From: Fodinibacter sp963695175
GTDB taxonomy: Bacteria > Actinomycetota > Actinomycetes > Actinomycetales > Dermatophilaceae
Reading direction: 5' to 3'
NCBI GenBank assembly: GCA_963695175.1
Contig: CAVOGG010000011.1
Span: 1-64,000, forward strand
Length of the DNA stretch: 64,000 bases
Within the stretch, counting starts at the first letter, position 1. Each line of letters opens with the position of its first letter. Position numbers and translations under genes: made by a program. Of this stretch, positions 52,914 through 62,203 are shown piece after piece. The notes under the pieces were generated by a model. That model was given only the letters and a program-made list of their open reading frames with translations, was not told where the DNA came from and ran no database searches.

Positions 52914-53375
52914 TCAGCCCTCGGTGGAGTCCTGCCCGTCCTGCTCGACCCGCTCGAGGAGCAGCACCGGGATGAGCCGCTCGGTCTTGAGCTGGTAGTC
53001 GGCGTAGGGCGGGTAGGCCGCGACGCACCGCACCCACCACTCGTCACGCTCGGCGCCGGTGATCTCGCGGGCGACGGCGGCCCACGACTCGGTGGCGTCC
53101 TGCAGGGTGATCTGCGGGTTGGCCCGCAGGTTGCCGTACCACTTCGGGTGCTCGGGCGCGCCGCCCTGGCTGGCGACGGCCGCGTAGACCCCGTCGTGCT
53201 CGACCCGCATCAGCGGCACCTTGCGGATGCCGCCGGTCTTCGCGCCGCGCATCGTGAGCATGACGACCGGCCGGTTCATGATGTGCACCGAGCGGGTGTC
53301 GCCCGTCGCCTCGATCTTCTCCACCTGCTCGCGCACCCAGCCGCTGGGACTCGGGATGTAGTCGGTGTCGGACAT
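52914..53375 (-). CDS. deazaflavin (F420)-dependent nitroreductase family protein
   Basis: The 153-residue protein fits the Ddn/FDOR-A family: PVVMLTMRGAKTGGIRKVPLMRVEHDGVYAAVASQGGAPEHPKWYGNLRANPQITLQ, which includes the G-x-K-T/S-G loop and the HPKWYGNL signature that binds F420. ATG 53375 follows AGGAGATCCCCC. Such enzymes reduce quinones or activate nitro compounds. The organism must therefore make or take up F420. Confidence 0.9.
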   Translation of the reverse strand: MSDTDYIPSPSGWVREQVEKIEATGDTRSVHIMNRPVVMLTMRGAKTGGIRKVPLMRVEHDGVYAAVASQGGAPEHPKWYGNLRANPQITLQDATESWAAVAREITGAERDEWWVRCVAAYPPYADYQLKTERLIPVLLLERVEQDGQDSTEG

Positions 53376-53453
53376 GGGGGATCTCCTCAGGGTTGGTGGG
53401 TTCACGTTGACGACCGTCGCGGCGGGTGACGCGCGCGGTCCGTCAGGTGCAAC

Positions 53454-54500
53454 TCACTTGTCGCTCGAGGTCTTCCACAGGTTGATGCCGGCGTCGACGG
53501 CGTGCTTGTCGATCTTGGCCAGCTCCTCCGCGCTGAAGGTGAGGTTCTTGACGGCATCCAGGCTGTTGTCGAGCTGCTCGACGGATGATGCCCCGATGAG
53601 CACGGAGGTGACCCGGGGGTCGCGCAGCGCCCACGCGAGGGCCATCTGTGCGAGGGACTGACCGCGCGCCTTCGCCATCCTGTCCAGGGCGCGGATGTGC
53701 TTCAGCGAGGTCTCGGTGAGCAGCGACGGGTCGAGGGACTTTCCCTGTGCCGCACGCGATCCGGCGGGGATGCCCTTGAGGTACTTGTTGGTGAGCATGC
53801 CCTGCGCCAGCGGGGAGAAGGCGATGAGGCCGAGGCCGGTCTCGCCGACGGCGTCGAGCAGGTCCTCCTCGATCCAGCGGTTGAGCATCGAGTACGAGGG
53901 CTGGTGGATGACCACCGGGGTGCCCATCGCCCGCAGGATCTCCACGGCCTCACGGGTGCGCGAGCCGGAGTACGACGAGATGCCCACGTAGAGCGCCTTG
54001 CCCTGGCGGACGATCGAGTCGAGCGCGCCCATCGTCTCCTCGAGGGGAGTGGTCTCGTCGAACCGGTGGCTGTAGAAGATGTCGACGTAGTCCAGGCCCA
54101 TCCGCTGCAGCGACTGGTCGCACGACGCGATGAGGTACTTGCGCGAGCCACCGCCCTGGCCGTAGGGGCCTGGCCACATGTCGTAGCCCGCCTTGGAGCT
54201 GATGACCAGCTCGTCGCGGTAGGGGCGGAAGTCGCGCGCGAAGGTCGTGCCGAAGTTCCGCTCGGCCGCGCCGTAGGGCGGCCCGTAGTTGTTCGCGAGG
54301 TCGAAGTGCGTCACCCCGCGGTCGAACGCGCGCCGCAGGGTCGCCTGCTGGCGCTCGAGGGGCACGTCGTCGCCGAAGTTGTGCCACAGGCCGAGGGAGA
54401 CGGCGGGCAGGTCGAGGCCGGAGCGCCCGACCCGGCGGTAGGGCATCCCTGCCCGGTAGCGTCCGGCGGCGGCCTTGTACTCGTCAGCGTGGAAGGTCAT
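53454..54500 (-). CDS. aldo/keto reductase (L-glyceraldehyde 3-phosphate reductase type)
   Basis: The 348-residue protein matches the YghZ group: YRRVGRSGLDLPAVSLGLWHNFGDD, DLANNYGPPYGAAERNFGTTF, IFYSHRFDETTPLEETMGAL and LAQGMLTNKYLKGIP. The AKR catalytic Asp and Tyr fall in FDLANNYG, the lysine in ISSKAGYDMWPGPYG and the histidine in YSHRFD. ATG 54500 is chosen over 54557 because the protein should begin close to YRRVGRSG. It is divergent from the metY riboswitch. Confidence 0.9.
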   Translation of the reverse strand: MTFHADEYKAAAGRYRAGMPYRRVGRSGLDLPAVSLGLWHNFGDDVPLERQQATLRRAFDRGVTHFDLANNYGPPYGAAERNFGTTFARDFRPYRDELVISSKAGYDMWPGPYGQGGGSRKYLIASCDQSLQRMGLDYVDIFYSHRFDETTPLEETMGALDSIVRQGKALYVGISSYSGSRTREAVEILRAMGTPVVIHQPSYSMLNRWIEEDLLDAVGETGLGLIAFSPLAQGMLTNKYLKGIPAGSRAAQGKSLDPSLLTETSLKHIRALDRMAKARGQSLAQMALAWALRDPRVTSVLIGASSVEQLDNSLDAVKNLTFSAEELAKIDKHAVDAGINLWKTSSDK

Positions 54501-54546
54501 GCCCCCATCTTGGTGGTTCGCGAGGTGAGACGTCACCGGGAGGGGG

Positions 54547-54575
54547 GTGACCGGCATCCCGACTCGTCGTATATT
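54547..54575 (+). promoter_or_regulatory. sigma-70-type promoter of metY
   Basis: GTGACC (54547-54552) and TATATT (54570-54575) are separated by 17 nt and place the transcription start near 54582, exactly at the first base of the riboswitch P1 helix. Confidence 0.65.
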
Positions 54576-54580
54576 CGGCG

Positions 54581-54700
54581 CAGGTCATGAGTGCCAGCGA
54601 CAAGCCCCGGCTCGCTGGCCGGCAACCCTCCAACCGCGGTGGGGTGCCCCGGGTGAAGACCTGGCGCACGGCACCCGCCGTGCGCAAGCGCGGGACTGCT
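54581..54700 (+). promoter_or_regulatory. SAM-IV riboswitch
   Basis: The aptamer carries the conserved actinobacterial SAM-IV core: ATGAGTGCCAGCG, CAAGCCCCGGCT, GGCCGGCAACCCTCCAACCG and GGTGGGGTGCCCCGGGTGA. P1 is CAGGTC (54581-54586) with GACCTG (54658-54663), and a 9-bp hairpin (GCGCACGGC with GCCGTGCGC, 54664-54685) follows as expected for class IV. SAM binding turns off downstream methionine-synthesis genes; here that is metY. Confidence 0.93.
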
Positions 54701-54729
54701 TCCGGTAGCCCCGCAGTGCCACGTCTGAC

Positions 54730-54756
54730 GTGCGCCGGCGGTCACGACCGGCGCAC
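54730..54756 (+). promoter_or_regulatory. expression-platform hairpin of the SAM-IV riboswitch
   Basis: GTGCGCCGG and CCGGCGCAC form a 9-bp stem between aptamer and metY, ending 9 bp before the AGGGAG ribosome-binding site. It may act as a terminator, or its alternative pairing may mask the site. Confidence 0.5.
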
Positions 54757-54776
54757 CTGATCACAGGGAGACACCG

Positions 54777-56162
54777 ATGACCGACCCCTCGCAGTGGGGC
54801 TTCGAGACCACGCAGATCCACGCCGGGCAGGTGCCCGACAGCGCCACCGGCGCCCGGGCGCTGCCGATCTACCAGACCACGTCCTACGTCTTCAACGACA
54901 CCGCCCACGCGGCAAACCTGTTCGCGCTCAAGGAGTTCGGGAACATCTACACCCGGATCATGAACCCGACCCAGGATGCCGTGGAGCAGCGGATCGCGGC
55001 GCTCGAGGGCGGCCTCGCGGCCCTGCTCGTGTCGTCCGGCCAGGCCGCGACCACGATCGGCCTGCTCAACATCGCCGAGACCGGGGACCACATCGTGTCG
55101 AGCTCGGCGCTCTACGGCGGCACGGTGAACCTGCTGAAGTACACCTTCAAGAAGCTCGGCATCGACGTCACTTTCATCGACGACCAGGACGACCTGGAGG
55201 CGTGGCGCGCCGCGGTGCGCCCCAACACCAAGGCGTTCTTCGCCGAGACCATCGCCAACCCCAAGGCGATCGTGCTCGACATCGCCGGGGTTGCCGGTGT
55301 GGCCCACGAGGCCGGCGTGCCCCTCGTCGTCGACAACACGATCGCGACGCCCTACCTCATCCGCCCGCTCGAGCACGGCGCTGACGTCGTCATCCACTCT
55401 GCGACGAAGTACCTCGGCGGCCACGGCACGTCGATCGCCGGCGTCATCGTCGACGGCGGCACCTTCGACTACGGCAAGGACCCGGAGAAGTACCCGAACT
55501 ACAACACGCCCGAGGAGAGCTACCACGGGCTGGTGTTCGCGCGTGACCTCGGCGTCGGCGGCGGCCTCGGCGCCAACCTCGCCTACATCCTCAAGGCGCG
55601 CGTGCAGCTCCTGCGCGACCTCGGGTCGGCCATCTCGCCGTTCAACGCGTTCCTCATCGCTCAGGGCGTCGAGACGCTGAGCCTGCGCGTGGAGCGGCAC
55701 GTCGAGAACGCCCGTCAGGTGGCTGCCTACCTCGAGGCACACCCGCAGGTGGAGTCGGTGCGCTGGGCGTCGCTCGACAGCAGCCCGAGCAAGGCGCTGG
55801 CCGACAAGTACGCCCCCAAGGGTGCCGGTGCAGTGCTCGCCTTCGAGATCTCCGGCGGCCTCGAGGCGGGGCAGCGCTTCGTCGAGGGGCTCTCGCTGCA
55901 CAGCCATGTGGCCAACATCGGGGACGTGCGCTCGCTGGCCATCCACCCGGCGTCGACGACCCACAGCCAGGGCGGCGACGAGGACCGCATCGCGGCCGGT
56001 GTCACCCCGGGCCTGGTTCGCCTCGCGGTCGGCATCGAGTCGATCAAGGACATCCTCACCGACCTCGACGCGGGGTTCGCCGCGGCCGGCGGCTCGGGCG
56101 ACGACGGCAGCGCCGACGAGGTGTCCGAGCCGGAGCTGGCCGGAGTGGGCGCGACGGGCTGA
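54777..56162 (+). CDS. metY: O-acetylhomoserine (thiol)-lyase
   Basis: The 461-residue protein is a Cys/Met-metabolism PLP enzyme that makes homocysteine from O-acetylhomoserine and sulfide. Visible features are FETTQIHAGQVPDSATGARALPIYQTTSY, NIYTRIMNPTQDAVEQRIAALEGG, and the PLP lysine K211 in HSATKYLGGHGT. ATG 54777 follows AGGGAG. It is preceded by a SAM-IV riboswitch, the expected control. A longer than usual C-terminal tail (residues ~440-461) is acidic. Confidence 0.95.
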   Translation: MTDPSQWGFETTQIHAGQVPDSATGARALPIYQTTSYVFNDTAHAANLFALKEFGNIYTRIMNPTQDAVEQRIAALEGGLAALLVSSGQAATTIGLLNIAETGDHIVSSSALYGGTVNLLKYTFKKLGIDVTFIDDQDDLEAWRAAVRPNTKAFFAETIANPKAIVLDIAGVAGVAHEAGVPLVVDNTIATPYLIRPLEHGADVVIHSATKYLGGHGTSIAGVIVDGGTFDYGKDPEKYPNYNTPEESYHGLVFARDLGVGGGLGANLAYILKARVQLLRDLGSAISPFNAFLIAQGVETLSLRVERHVENARQVAAYLEAHPQVESVRWASLDSSPSKALADKYAPKGAGAVLAFEISGGLEAGQRFVEGLSLHSHVANIGDVRSLAIHPASTTHSQGGDEDRIAAGVTPGLVRLAVGIESIKDILTDLDAGFAAAGGSGDDGSADEVSEPELAGVGATG

Positions 56163-56207
56163 CCCGTTGCAGCGGTTCCCGCCCGAGGGCGAGAGCCGCC
56201 GTTCGGC

Positions 56208-56246
56208 CCGCGGCCGGCCAACCCCTTCCGGGTCGGCCGGCCGCGG
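56208..56246 (+). terminator. terminator of metY
   Basis: CCGCGGCCGGCC and GGCCGGCCGCGG form a 12-bp perfect stem with a 15-nt loop 45 bp after the stop. Confidence 0.7.
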
Positions 56247-56327
56247 TCGTCGTGCCGGGGTTGTGCCCGAGCTCAGGCCTGTGGACAACTCGGCCGGTCT
56301 GTCGCCCCGGATGCCTAGCGTTGGGCC

Positions 56328-56615
56328 ATGACGACGATCCGGGTCGACGCCGCCGAGGTGGCCGAGCTGGGGGTCGCCCTCGCCGAGACGGGGGCAGACC
56401 TCCTGCTGATGGGCGACCCCGCGGCCGATCGGTGGGCCCTCGGTCCGGGTGCCACCGGGCCGGCCGTCGAGGAGCTGCTCGGCGGGTGGCGCCGGGTGCG
56501 CTTTGCCCTGGGTGAGTCCCTGAGCGAGCTCGGTGACGCGGCGGTCGACGCCGGGTCGCTCTACGTCGACACCGAGGCCGGGGTGTCGCGGTCGCTGTTC
56601 GGGGGGTCGTGGTGA
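56328..56615 (+). CDS. small helical protein, WXG100-like partner
   Basis: The 95-residue protein has WXG100 length and a helix-turn-helix layout (VDAAEVAELGVALAETGADLL, LLGGWRRVRFALGESLSELGDAAVDAG). The GGW in the turn is a weak WxG equivalent. ATG 56328 is 6 nt after TAGCGT. It overlaps the next gene's GTG, so the two are co-translated. A type VII-secretion-like role is inferred from pairing and size only. Confidence 0.65.
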   Translation: MTTIRVDAAEVAELGVALAETGADLLLMGDPAADRWALGPGATGPAVEELLGGWRRVRFALGESLSELGDAAVDAGSLYVDTEAGVSRSLFGGSW

Positions 56616-57835
56616 CCGGCCTGCCGCCGCTGCCGGGTCACCCGGGCGCGGTGCGGCTGCTCGCCGACCGGCTCGCGTCGACGGCGCAGCGGCTGTCGGC
56701 GCTGGCCGCGGTGCTGGCGCGGCTGCGTGACGGCGCCACCTGGGACGGCCCGGCCGGTGAGGCCTTCGGCGCCCGCCTGCGCGAGGTGGGGCCGGTGCTG
56801 GATGCCGTCGCGGAGCGCCTGGGCGGGGCCGCCGCACCACTGCGCGCGCTCGCCGCCGCCATGGAGGAGGCGCAGGCGGTCATCACCGTGGCGGTGCTCG
56901 ACGTCGAGGAGGCGGAGCACGCGTATGCCGTGCTCGAGGACCGCGCGGCGGCCTTGGTGAGCGCCGGGGCCGAGGAGGGCTCTGCCGAGCTGCTGGTCGT
57001 GCGTCACCTGCAGATCGAGCAGGTCGAGGTGCAGCGCGTGGGCCGTGCGCGCCACGCGTCGGCGGCTGAGCGGTTCCGGGAGGCCGATGCCCGGTGTGCT
57101 GCGTTGCTTCGCAGGCTGAGCGTCGACGGTATCGCCGACTCGCTGCCCTACCGGGTGCTGTCCGGGGCCAGCGGCGTCGGGCACGACGTGGCGTCGGTGG
57201 CGGCGGTCGCCACCGTCGTCCCCGAGCTGAAACCGGTCGTCGCCGTCGCCGACGGGATGGCGGTGACCGCCGATGCCGCGCTGCTGGCGGCCTATGGGGA
57301 GGGAGATGCCGGGCAGCTCGCCGTGGCGACCGGGCTCAGCGTCGCCGGGGCGTTCGGCGGGGCCCTGCGGTTGGGCGCCACGGCCGGGGCGGAGCGTACG
57401 GCGAGCGGCGTCGTGTCCACGGCGAGGCTGACGGCCCAGCAGCGGGTGGCCGTGGGGGTCGTGAAGGAGGCTCGCGCCCGCCGCGACGCCGCGCGCGCGG
57501 CCTTCCGGGTGCCTCCGGCGCGGGCCACGCCGAGTGCCGTGCTGGGTGGCCCGGCGCCTCGGTCGTTGGCGCACTCCCGCTCCGGCCTCGGCGGGTTGAC
57601 CGTTCACGCCGCGGCGGCTCGCCTCGGTGCCGGTGCCCGACGTGCCGCGGCCGGCGCGCACGCGGCGGCGCGCGAACGGGTCGACCGGGCCTTCCTCGAC
57701 GACTGGCGGCTGGCGACGGCCAATGGGCCGCAGGCGCAGCGGATGTACACCGCCGGCGCCACGCTGGAGGTCGCGGCCACCGCAGCAGCCAAGGCTGGTG
57801 GGGGCCGCCCGGAGGGAGGTGGGAATGTGCGGTGA
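56612..57835 (+). CDS. WXG100-like N-terminal domain protein, second of pair
   Basis: The ~407-residue protein has an N-terminal helical hairpin with TWDGPAGEAFGARLREV, the WxG motif of ESX-type proteins, followed by a long Ala-rich helical body (QIEQVEVQRVGRARHASAA) and a Gly-rich tail. It has no signal peptide. Its organisation (small partner, then long WXG protein) is that of a T7SS substrate or toxin, but no toxin domain is recognised at the C-terminus. GTG 56612 overlaps the previous stop. Confidence 0.65.
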   Translation: MTGLPPLPGHPGAVRLLADRLASTAQRLSALAAVLARLRDGATWDGPAGEAFGARLREVGPVLDAVAERLGGAAAPLRALAAAMEEAQAVITVAVLDVEEAEHAYAVLEDRAAALVSAGAEEGSAELLVVRHLQIEQVEVQRVGRARHASAAERFREADARCAALLRRLSVDGIADSLPYRVLSGASGVGHDVASVAAVATVVPELKPVVAVADGMAVTADAALLAAYGEGDAGQLAVATGLSVAGAFGGALRLGATAGAERTASGVVSTARLTAQQRVAVGVVKEARARRDAARAAFRVPPARATPSAVLGGPAPRSLAHSRSGLGGLTVHAAAARLGAGARRAAAGAHAAARERVDRAFLDDWRLATANGPQAQRMYTAGATLEVAATAAAKAGGGRPEGGGNVR

Positions 57836-57890
57836 CCGAAGGCGTACCGAGCAGTCGACGTGGGTGGAGACGGCGCACGGCTAACGACGG

Positions 57891-58101
57891 GTCGGGGTGC
57901 GGCACGGTTCTGGCTGATGGCCGGTCGGGGTGCGGAACGGTGACGTGCTGATGTCCGGTCAGAGGTGCGGCGCGGAACCTGCCTGGCGACCGTCGAGTGC
58001 CGTGCCCGCCCCTTGACCTGTGTTGGGTGCGGCGCCCCACCGGAGAACCGGTCGGGTGCGGCACGGGGACCTGGTGGATAACCGGTCGGGGTGCGGCACG
58101 G
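57891..58101. repeat. dispersed 17-20-bp direct repeats upstream of hrpA
   Basis: The word GTCGGGGTGCGGCACGG or close variants occurs five times in about 210 bp: near 57891, 57924, 57958, 58051 and 58085. Spacing is irregular (about 33-93 bp). The repeats lie in the 288-bp gap before hrpA; they may be protein binding sites or degenerate repeats. Confidence 0.55.
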
Positions 58102-58123
58102 CTGCCGACCTATCCTTGGCGCC

Positions 58124-61100
58124 ATGCCTGCCCAGCCCGTCGACGCGGTCGACCCTGCCCGGCTGCGGTACCCCGAGCACCTGCCCGTCGTCGAGCGCCG
58201 CGACGACATCCTGGCGGCGCTGCGCAACCACCAGGTCGTGGTGGTGGCCGGCGAGACCGGCTCGGGAAAGACGACCCAGCTGCCGAAGATGTGTCTCGAG
58301 CTCGGCCGTGGGGGAGCGGGCCAGATCGGGCACACCCAGCCCCGGCGGATCGCCGCCCGGTCGGTCTCGGAGCGGATCGCCGAGGAGATGCAGGTCGAGC
58401 TCGGCGACCTCGTGGGTTACCAGGTTCGGTTCACCGACCACAGCAGCGACGCGACGCGGCTGAAGGTGATGACCGACGGCATCCTGCTCGCCGAGATGCA
58501 GCGCGACCGCGACCTGCGTCGGTACGACACGATCATCATCGACGAGGCCCACGAGCGGTCGCTGAACATCGACTTCATCCTCGGCTACCTCAAGCAGCTG
58601 CTGCCGCGTCGCCCCGACCTGAAAGTGGTCGTCACCTCCGCGACGATCGACCCGGTTCGCTTCGCGCAGCACTTCGCCACCGACGAGCGCGGCCAGGTCG
58701 TGCGCGAGGTACCCGTCATCGAGGTCTCCGGACGCACCTACCCGGTGGAGCTGCGCTACCGCCCGCTCGTCGAGCTGCACCCCGACGGCCGGCACGTCGT
58801 GGCCGAGCGCGACCAGGTGACCGGTGTCGTCGAGGCCGTCGAGGAGCTGTGGACCGAGGCGCCCCCCAGCCCCGAGGCCACCGACATCCTCGTGTTCTTC
58901 TCCGGTGAGCGCGAGATCCGCGACGCCGCCGACGCCCTGAACGCGCGAAAGCTGCCCAACACCGAGGTGCTCCCGCTGTTCGCCCGGCTGTCCGCGGCCG
59001 AGCAGCACCGGGTCTTCCACCGCGGGAGCGGCCGCCGGATCATCCTCGCCACCAACGTCGCCGAGACCTCGCTGACCGTGCCCGGCATCGGCTACGTCGT
59101 CGACACCGGCACGGCCCGCATCTCGCGCTACAGCCAGCGCACCAAGGTGCAGCGCCTGCCGATCGAGCCGGTCAGCCGGGCCAGTGCCGCGCAACGCGCC
59201 GGTCGGTGTGGTCGCGTCGCGCCCGGCGTGTGCATCCGGCTGTACTCCGAGGACGACTTCGAGGCACGGCCCGAGTTCACCGAGCCCGAGATCCAGCGCA
59301 CCTCGCTCGCCTCGGTCATCCTCCAGATGACCTCGCTGGGCCTCGGTGACGTCAGCCGGTTCCCGTTCGTCGACCCGCCGGACGAGCGCCAGGTCGCCGA
59401 CGGCGTCCGACTCCTCGAGGAGCTCGGGGCCTTCGCCACTGGTGACCAGGGGCGCGGTCGGCACCGTGGCCGCGGTCGCCGGCTCACGGCATCCGGGAGG
59501 ACGCTGGCGCGGCTGCCGCTCGACCCGCGGCTCGGCCGGATGGTCATCGAGGCAGGTCGGCTCGGCTGCACCCGAGAGGTGCTCGTGGTCGTGGCCGCCC
59601 TGTCGATCCAGGACCCGCGCGAGCGCCCCGTCGACAAGGAGGCCCAGGCCGACCAGTCGCACGCCCGCTTCAAGGACGAGAGGTCCGACTTCGCCACCCT
59701 CCACCGACTCTGGCTCTACCTCAAGGAGCAGCAGAAAGAGCTGTCGCACAGCGCCTTTCGGCGGATGTGCAAGGCCGAGTACCTGCACTACCTGCGCATC
59801 CGCGAGTGGCAGGACCTGCACGCTCAGCTGCGCGCCGCCTGCCGCTCGGTGCGCATCGACCCCGACCTCGCGACCTCCGCGCGCGACGCCGAACCGGAGT
59901 GGGACACCATCCACAAGGCGCTGCTGGCCGGGCTGCTCTCACACGTCGGCGCGCGCGACCAGGCCAAGCGCGAGTACGCGGGGGCGCGTGGTGCGCGGTT
60001 CGGCATCAGCCCCGGCTCGGCGCTGTTCCGCAAGCAGCCCGACCTGGTCATGGCGGCCGAGCTCGTCGAGACCAGCCGGCTCTGGGCCCGGGTCACCGCC
60101 GCGATCGAGCCCGAGTGGGCCGAGGAGGTCGGCTCCCACGTCGTCGCCCGCACGGTCAGTGAGCCGCGGTGGAGCCGCAGGTCCGGGGCAGCGGTCGCCA
60201 CCGAGCGGGTCACGCTCTACGGGGTGCCGCTGGTCACCGACCGGACGATCCAGTACGCCCGGATCGACGCCGAGGCCGCCCGGGAGATCTTCCTCCGCTC
60301 CGCCTTCGTCGAGGGCGACTGGGAGCCGCAGCACGACTTCTGGAAGCGGAACGTGGCGACGCTCGCGCGGGTCGCCGAGCTCGAGGAACGGGCCCGCCGG
60401 CGCGACATCGTCGTCGACGACGAGGTGCTCTTCGCGTTCTACGACGCCCGCATCCCGCCGGACGTGCCGACCGAGCGGCACTTCGACCGGTGGTGGCGCG
60501 GCGAGCGGCGCCGGCGCCCCGACCTGCTCACCCTCACCGAGGACGACCTCACCTCGGAGGCCGGCGAGCAGGTCTCGGCCGCCGACTACCCACGCAGCTG
60601 GCGGCAGGGTGACCTCGACCTCGACGTCACCTACCAGTTCTCCCCGGGCGAGGCGGCCGACGGCGTCACCGTGCACGTGCCGGTGGCCGTGCTCAACCGG
60701 GTGACCTCGGCCGGCTTCGACTGGCAGGTGCCCGGTCTGCGCGACGACCTCGCGATCGCCCTGCTCAAGTCGCTGCCGAAGGCGACCCGCCGCCACTTCG
60801 TGCCCACTCCCGACCACGCGACGGCGGCGCTCGCCCAGGCCGACCCGGCCCGCGGCACGCTCACCGAGGAGCTGGCCCGGGTGCTCCACGAGCGCACCGG
60901 GATTCGCATCCCGCCGGGGGAGTGGGACCTGTCGCGCGTGCCCGACCACCTGCGGGTCACCTTCAGCGTCGACGGCCCCGGCGGGCGGGTGGTGGCCCGC
61001 GGCAAGGACCTCGACGCCCTGCGCGACCGCGCCGGAGGTGCAGTGCGGGCCGGGATGGCGCGCGCCGGGGCCTCGCTGGAGCGCACCGGCCTGACGACGT

Positions 61101-61963
61101 GGTCGGTCGGCGCCGTGCCCGAGACCTTCGAGGGGCGCTCCGGCGGCCTCACCGTCGAGGGCTACCCCGCCCTGGTCGACGAGGGCACCTCCGTCGCGCT
61201 GCGCGTGCTGCCCGACCGCGGTGCGGCGCGGGCCGTGCACCGACACGGGGTGCGCCGACTGCTCCTGCTCAACACCACCGCACCGTGGAAGCGGGTGCTG
61301 GCCCGCCTCACCAACGCCCAGAAGCTGGGCCTCGCCGACAACCCGCACGGGTCGATCCCCGCGCTGCTGCAGGACTGCCTCGACGCGGCGGTCGACGACA
61401 TCGTCGCCGAGCACGTGCCCGGTGAGGTCCGCACCGAGGAGGCGTACGCCGCCGCGCTCGCCGCCGTCCGAGCCCACGCGGCCACCCGGGTGCTCGTCGT
61501 CGTCGAGGCGGTCGAGCCGGTGCTCGCCCTGGCCGGGCAGGTGCGGCGCACCCTGGAGGCACTCGAGCGTGGGGCGGCCTCGGCACGCACCGCAGCCACC
61601 CGCGCCGACGTGCGAGCCCAGCTCGACAGCCTCGTGCGGCCGGGCTTCGTCGCCGCGACCGGGGTGGCCCGCCTGCGCGACGTGCGGCGCTACCTGCTCG
61701 CCATGCAGCACCGCGCAGAGCGTGCCGCCACCAACCCGCGTGAGCCCGTGCTCCAGGAGCAGGTTGATGCCGTGGAGACCGCCTACGCCGACCTCCTCGA
61801 GACACTGCCACCGGCCCGGCGGGCCGCGGCCGACGTGACCGACATCGGCTGGATGGTCGAGGAGCTGCGGGTCAGCCTGTTCGCCCAGTCGCTCGGCACC
61901 GCAGGCCCGGTGTCCGAGAAACGGGTGCGAGCCGCGATCGCGGCCGTCACGGCATCCCGCTGA
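58124..61963 (+). CDS. hrpA: ATP-dependent RNA helicase HrpA
   Basis: The 1279-residue DEAH-box helicase is of HrpA length. Walker A AGETGSGKTTQ is at residues 42-52, the DEAH box in TIIIDEAHERS near 145, TSATIDP (motif III), ILATNVAETSLTVPGIGYVVDTG (motif V) and QRAGRCGRVAPGVC (motif VI); the HA2/OB and DUF3418 C-terminal regions follow. In E. coli HrpA resolves stalled ribosomes. ATG 58124 lies 7 nt after TATCCT, so the mRNA is likely leaderless; the longer frame from 58091 is rejected. Confidence 0.96.
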   Translation: MPAQPVDAVDPARLRYPEHLPVVERRDDILAALRNHQVVVVAGETGSGKTTQLPKMCLELGRGGAGQIGHTQPRRIAARSVSERIAEEMQVELGDLVGYQVRFTDHSSDATRLKVMTDGILLAEMQRDRDLRRYDTIIIDEAHERSLNIDFILGYLKQLLPRRPDLKVVVTSATIDPVRFAQHFATDERGQVVREVPVIEVSGRTYPVELRYRPLVELHPDGRHVVAERDQVTGVVEAVEELWTEAPPSPEATDILVFFSGEREIRDAADALNARKLPNTEVLPLFARLSAAEQHRVFHRGSGRRIILATNVAETSLTVPGIGYVVDTGTARISRYSQRTKVQRLPIEPVSRASAAQRAGRCGRVAPGVCIRLYSEDDFEARPEFTEPEIQRTSLASVILQMTSLGLGDVSRFPFVDPPDERQVADGVRLLEELGAFATGDQGRGRHRGRGRRLTASGRTLARLPLDPRLGRMVIEAGRLGCTREVLVVVAALSIQDPRERPVDKEAQADQSHARFKDERSDFATLHRLWLYLKEQQKELSHSAFRRMCKAEYLHYLRIREWQDLHAQLRAACRSVRIDPDLATSARDAEPEWDTIHKALLAGLLSHVGARDQAKREYAGARGARFGISPGSALFRKQPDLVMAAELVETSRLWARVTAAIEPEWAEEVGSHVVARTVSEPRWSRRSGAAVATERVTLYGVPLVTDRTIQYARIDAEAAREIFLRSAFVEGDWEPQHDFWKRNVATLARVAELEERARRRDIVVDDEVLFAFYDARIPPDVPTERHFDRWWRGERRRRPDLLTLTEDDLTSEAGEQVSAADYPRSWRQGDLDLDVTYQFSPGEAADGVTVHVPVAVLNRVTSAGFDWQVPGLRDDLAIALLKSLPKATRRHFVPTPDHATAALAQADPARGTLTEELARVLHERTGIRIPPGEWDLSRVPDHLRVTFSVDGPGGRVVARGKDLDALRDRAGGAVRAGMARAGASLERTGLTTWSVGAVPETFEGRSGGLTVEGYPALVDEGTSVALRVLPDRGAARAVHRHGVRRLLLLNTTAPWKRVLARLTNAQKLGLADNPHGSIPALLQDCLDAAVDDIVAEHVPGEVRTEEAYAAALAAVRAHAATRVLVVVEAVEPVLALAGQVRRTLEALERGAASARTAATRADVRAQLDSLVRPGFVAATGVARLRDVRRYLLAMQHRAERAATNPREPVLQEQVDAVETAYADLLETLPPARRAAADVTDIGWMVEELRVSLFAQSLGTAGPVSEKRVRAAIAAVTASR

Positions 61964-62203
61964 CCCACACCCGGGGCGCCTTCAGACCTCGTGCGACTTG
62001 GGTGCGGTTCTGCCCGACCCGCCGGCCGACAACCGTAGGCACGTCGCACGAAGTTCGTGGGGTGGGGGCCGAGGTGAGGCCGGGCCGGCGGTCGACAAAG
62101 GTGAAGAACGGTAGACGAGGGTGGACAGCGGTCGAACGGGGAATCCGAGGGGGCGTCCCGGGCGTTCAGGGGGTACACGCTCCACCCGTGAAAGGCTTGT
62201 GCC

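Noticed and set aside
54585..56840. 751-codon minus-strand frame opposite metY
   Set aside because: It is the antisense shadow of metY and the riboswitch; metY is certain on the plus strand.
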